A stretch of DNA of 5,983 bases, from the NCBI GenBank assembly GCA_937914775.1, contig CALDNB010000081.1, positions 1 through 5,983 of the forward strand, given 5' to 3'. This DNA is from an uncultured Clostridia bacterium (lineage in GTDB: Bacteria > Bacillota > Clostridia > Monoglobales > Firm-18). Positions 5,428 to 5,983 of the stretch are shown here, piece after piece. The notes under the pieces are model-generated. The model saw only the letters and a program-made list of their open reading frames with translations. It searched no databases and was not told where the DNA came from. Positions within the stretch are counted from its first letter, which is position 1. Each line of letters opens with the position of its first letter. A program made the translations under genes and the position numbers.

Positions 5428-5983
5428 TTGAGAAAACTGAAAAAGTATAAGCCTACGAAATTCAAGGCGAAGGATTCCCACTACGATGAAGATGCCGCCG
5501 ACTTCGCAGTAGCCTTTATTGAAAGCCTGTGCCACACAAAAGGCACATGGGCGGGAAAAGCGTTTGAACTGATAGACTGGCAGGAGCAGATTATTCGAGA
5601 TGTATTCGGAACGCTCAAGCCAAACGGCTACCGTCAGTTCAATACGGCATACATTGAAATTCCGAAAAAACAGGGCAAGTCAGAACTTGCCGCTGCGGTG
5701 GCATTGCTCCTTTGCTGCGGTGACGGAGAGGAACGTGCCGAGGTTTATGGCTGTGCCGCTGACCGCCAGCAGGCATCCATCGTATTTGAGGTGGCTGCCG
5801 ATATGGTGCGTATGTGTCCGGCGCTCTCCAAACGAGTCAAAATCCTGGACTCCCAGAAAAGGCTCATCTATCAGCCTACGGGCAGTATCTACCAGGTGCT
5901 TTCCGCTGATGTTGGCAACAAGCACGGTTTCAATACCCACGGTGTTGTTTTCGATGAGTTGCACACCCAGCCGAACAGAAAGC
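5428..5983 (+). CDS. Phage large terminase subunit (TerL), N-terminal part, cut by window end
   Basis: TerL is the ATP-driven motor and nuclease that packages phage DNA into the prohead at the portal. The 185 residues present cover the N-terminal ATPase domain of the Terminase_1 type. WQEQIIRDVFG (51-61) is the usual entry motif. PKKQGKS (79-85) is the Walker A variant typical of terminases. ADRQQASIVFEVA (111-123) follows the conserved A-x-x-x-x-Q-A pattern. VVFDELH (173-179) is Walker B with the catalytic Glu177. The nuclease domain must lie beyond the window, where the frame continues open. The start is TTG at 5428. No small terminase gene or HNH endonuclease lies just upstream, where one might be expected; these may be upstream of the window. 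The gene marks the start of the packaging and head module. Confidence 0.93.
   Translation, partial: MRKLKKYKPTKFKAKDSHYDEDAADFAVAFIESLCHTKGTWAGKAFELIDWQEQIIRDVFGTLKPNGYRQFNTAYIEIPKKQGKSELAAAVALLLCCGDGEERAEVYGCAADRQQASIVFEVAADMVRMCPALSKRVKILDSQKRLIYQPTGSIYQVLSADVGNKHGFNTHGVVFDELHTQPNRK

Overview
The window looks like part of a tailed-phage genome or prophage from a Gram-positive, gut-type Clostridia host (Lachnospiraceae or Ruminococcaceae relatives). This rests on dense, same-strand, often overlapping genes, strong AAGGAGG-type ribosome binding sites, roughly balanced base composition, and a gene set (MetK-like protein, two DNA methyltransferases, several small prophage domain-of-unknown-function proteins, large terminase) that I know from prophages of such bacteria. 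No database search was possible, so family names come from motif and sequence recognition. All supported genes are on the + strand; I see no credible minus-strand gene, tRNA, rRNA, CRISPR array or insertion sequence.

Layout. 1-581: the 3' part of a phage-type S-adenosylmethionine synthetase (MetK) gene, cut by the window edge and broken by at least one frameshift near base 70. 593-1858: a ParB-like domain fused to a beta-class N6-adenine (DPPY) DNA methyltransferase. 1851-3680: a 609-residue C5-cytosine DNA methyltransferase whose specificity region is greatly enlarged and built of about seven Thr-Leu/Thr-Val repeats. 3681-3778: a 98-base leader with a long-range inverted repeat and a 10-base direct repeat. 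3779-5317: four small, tightly coupled genes: a 'virulence-related' family protein (a misnomer), a DUF4314 protein, a DUF5049 protein and a DUF7678-like protein. 5318-5427: a compact, highly structured spacer ending in a terminator-like hairpin and T tract. 5428 to the end: the N-terminal 185 residues of the large terminase (TerL), starting at TTG.

How they may work together. The first three genes form a DNA-modification module: MetK makes SAM, the methyl donor, and the two methyltransferases use it to mark adenine and cytosine in phage (or host) DNA. No restriction endonuclease is visible, so protection against host restriction, or control of replication or packaging, is more likely than a restriction-modification system. 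The small genes have no known function but travel with this module. TerL begins the packaging and head genes. The points most worth a second look are the repeat-built specificity region of the C5 methyltransferase, the structured spacer before terL, and the broken metK.
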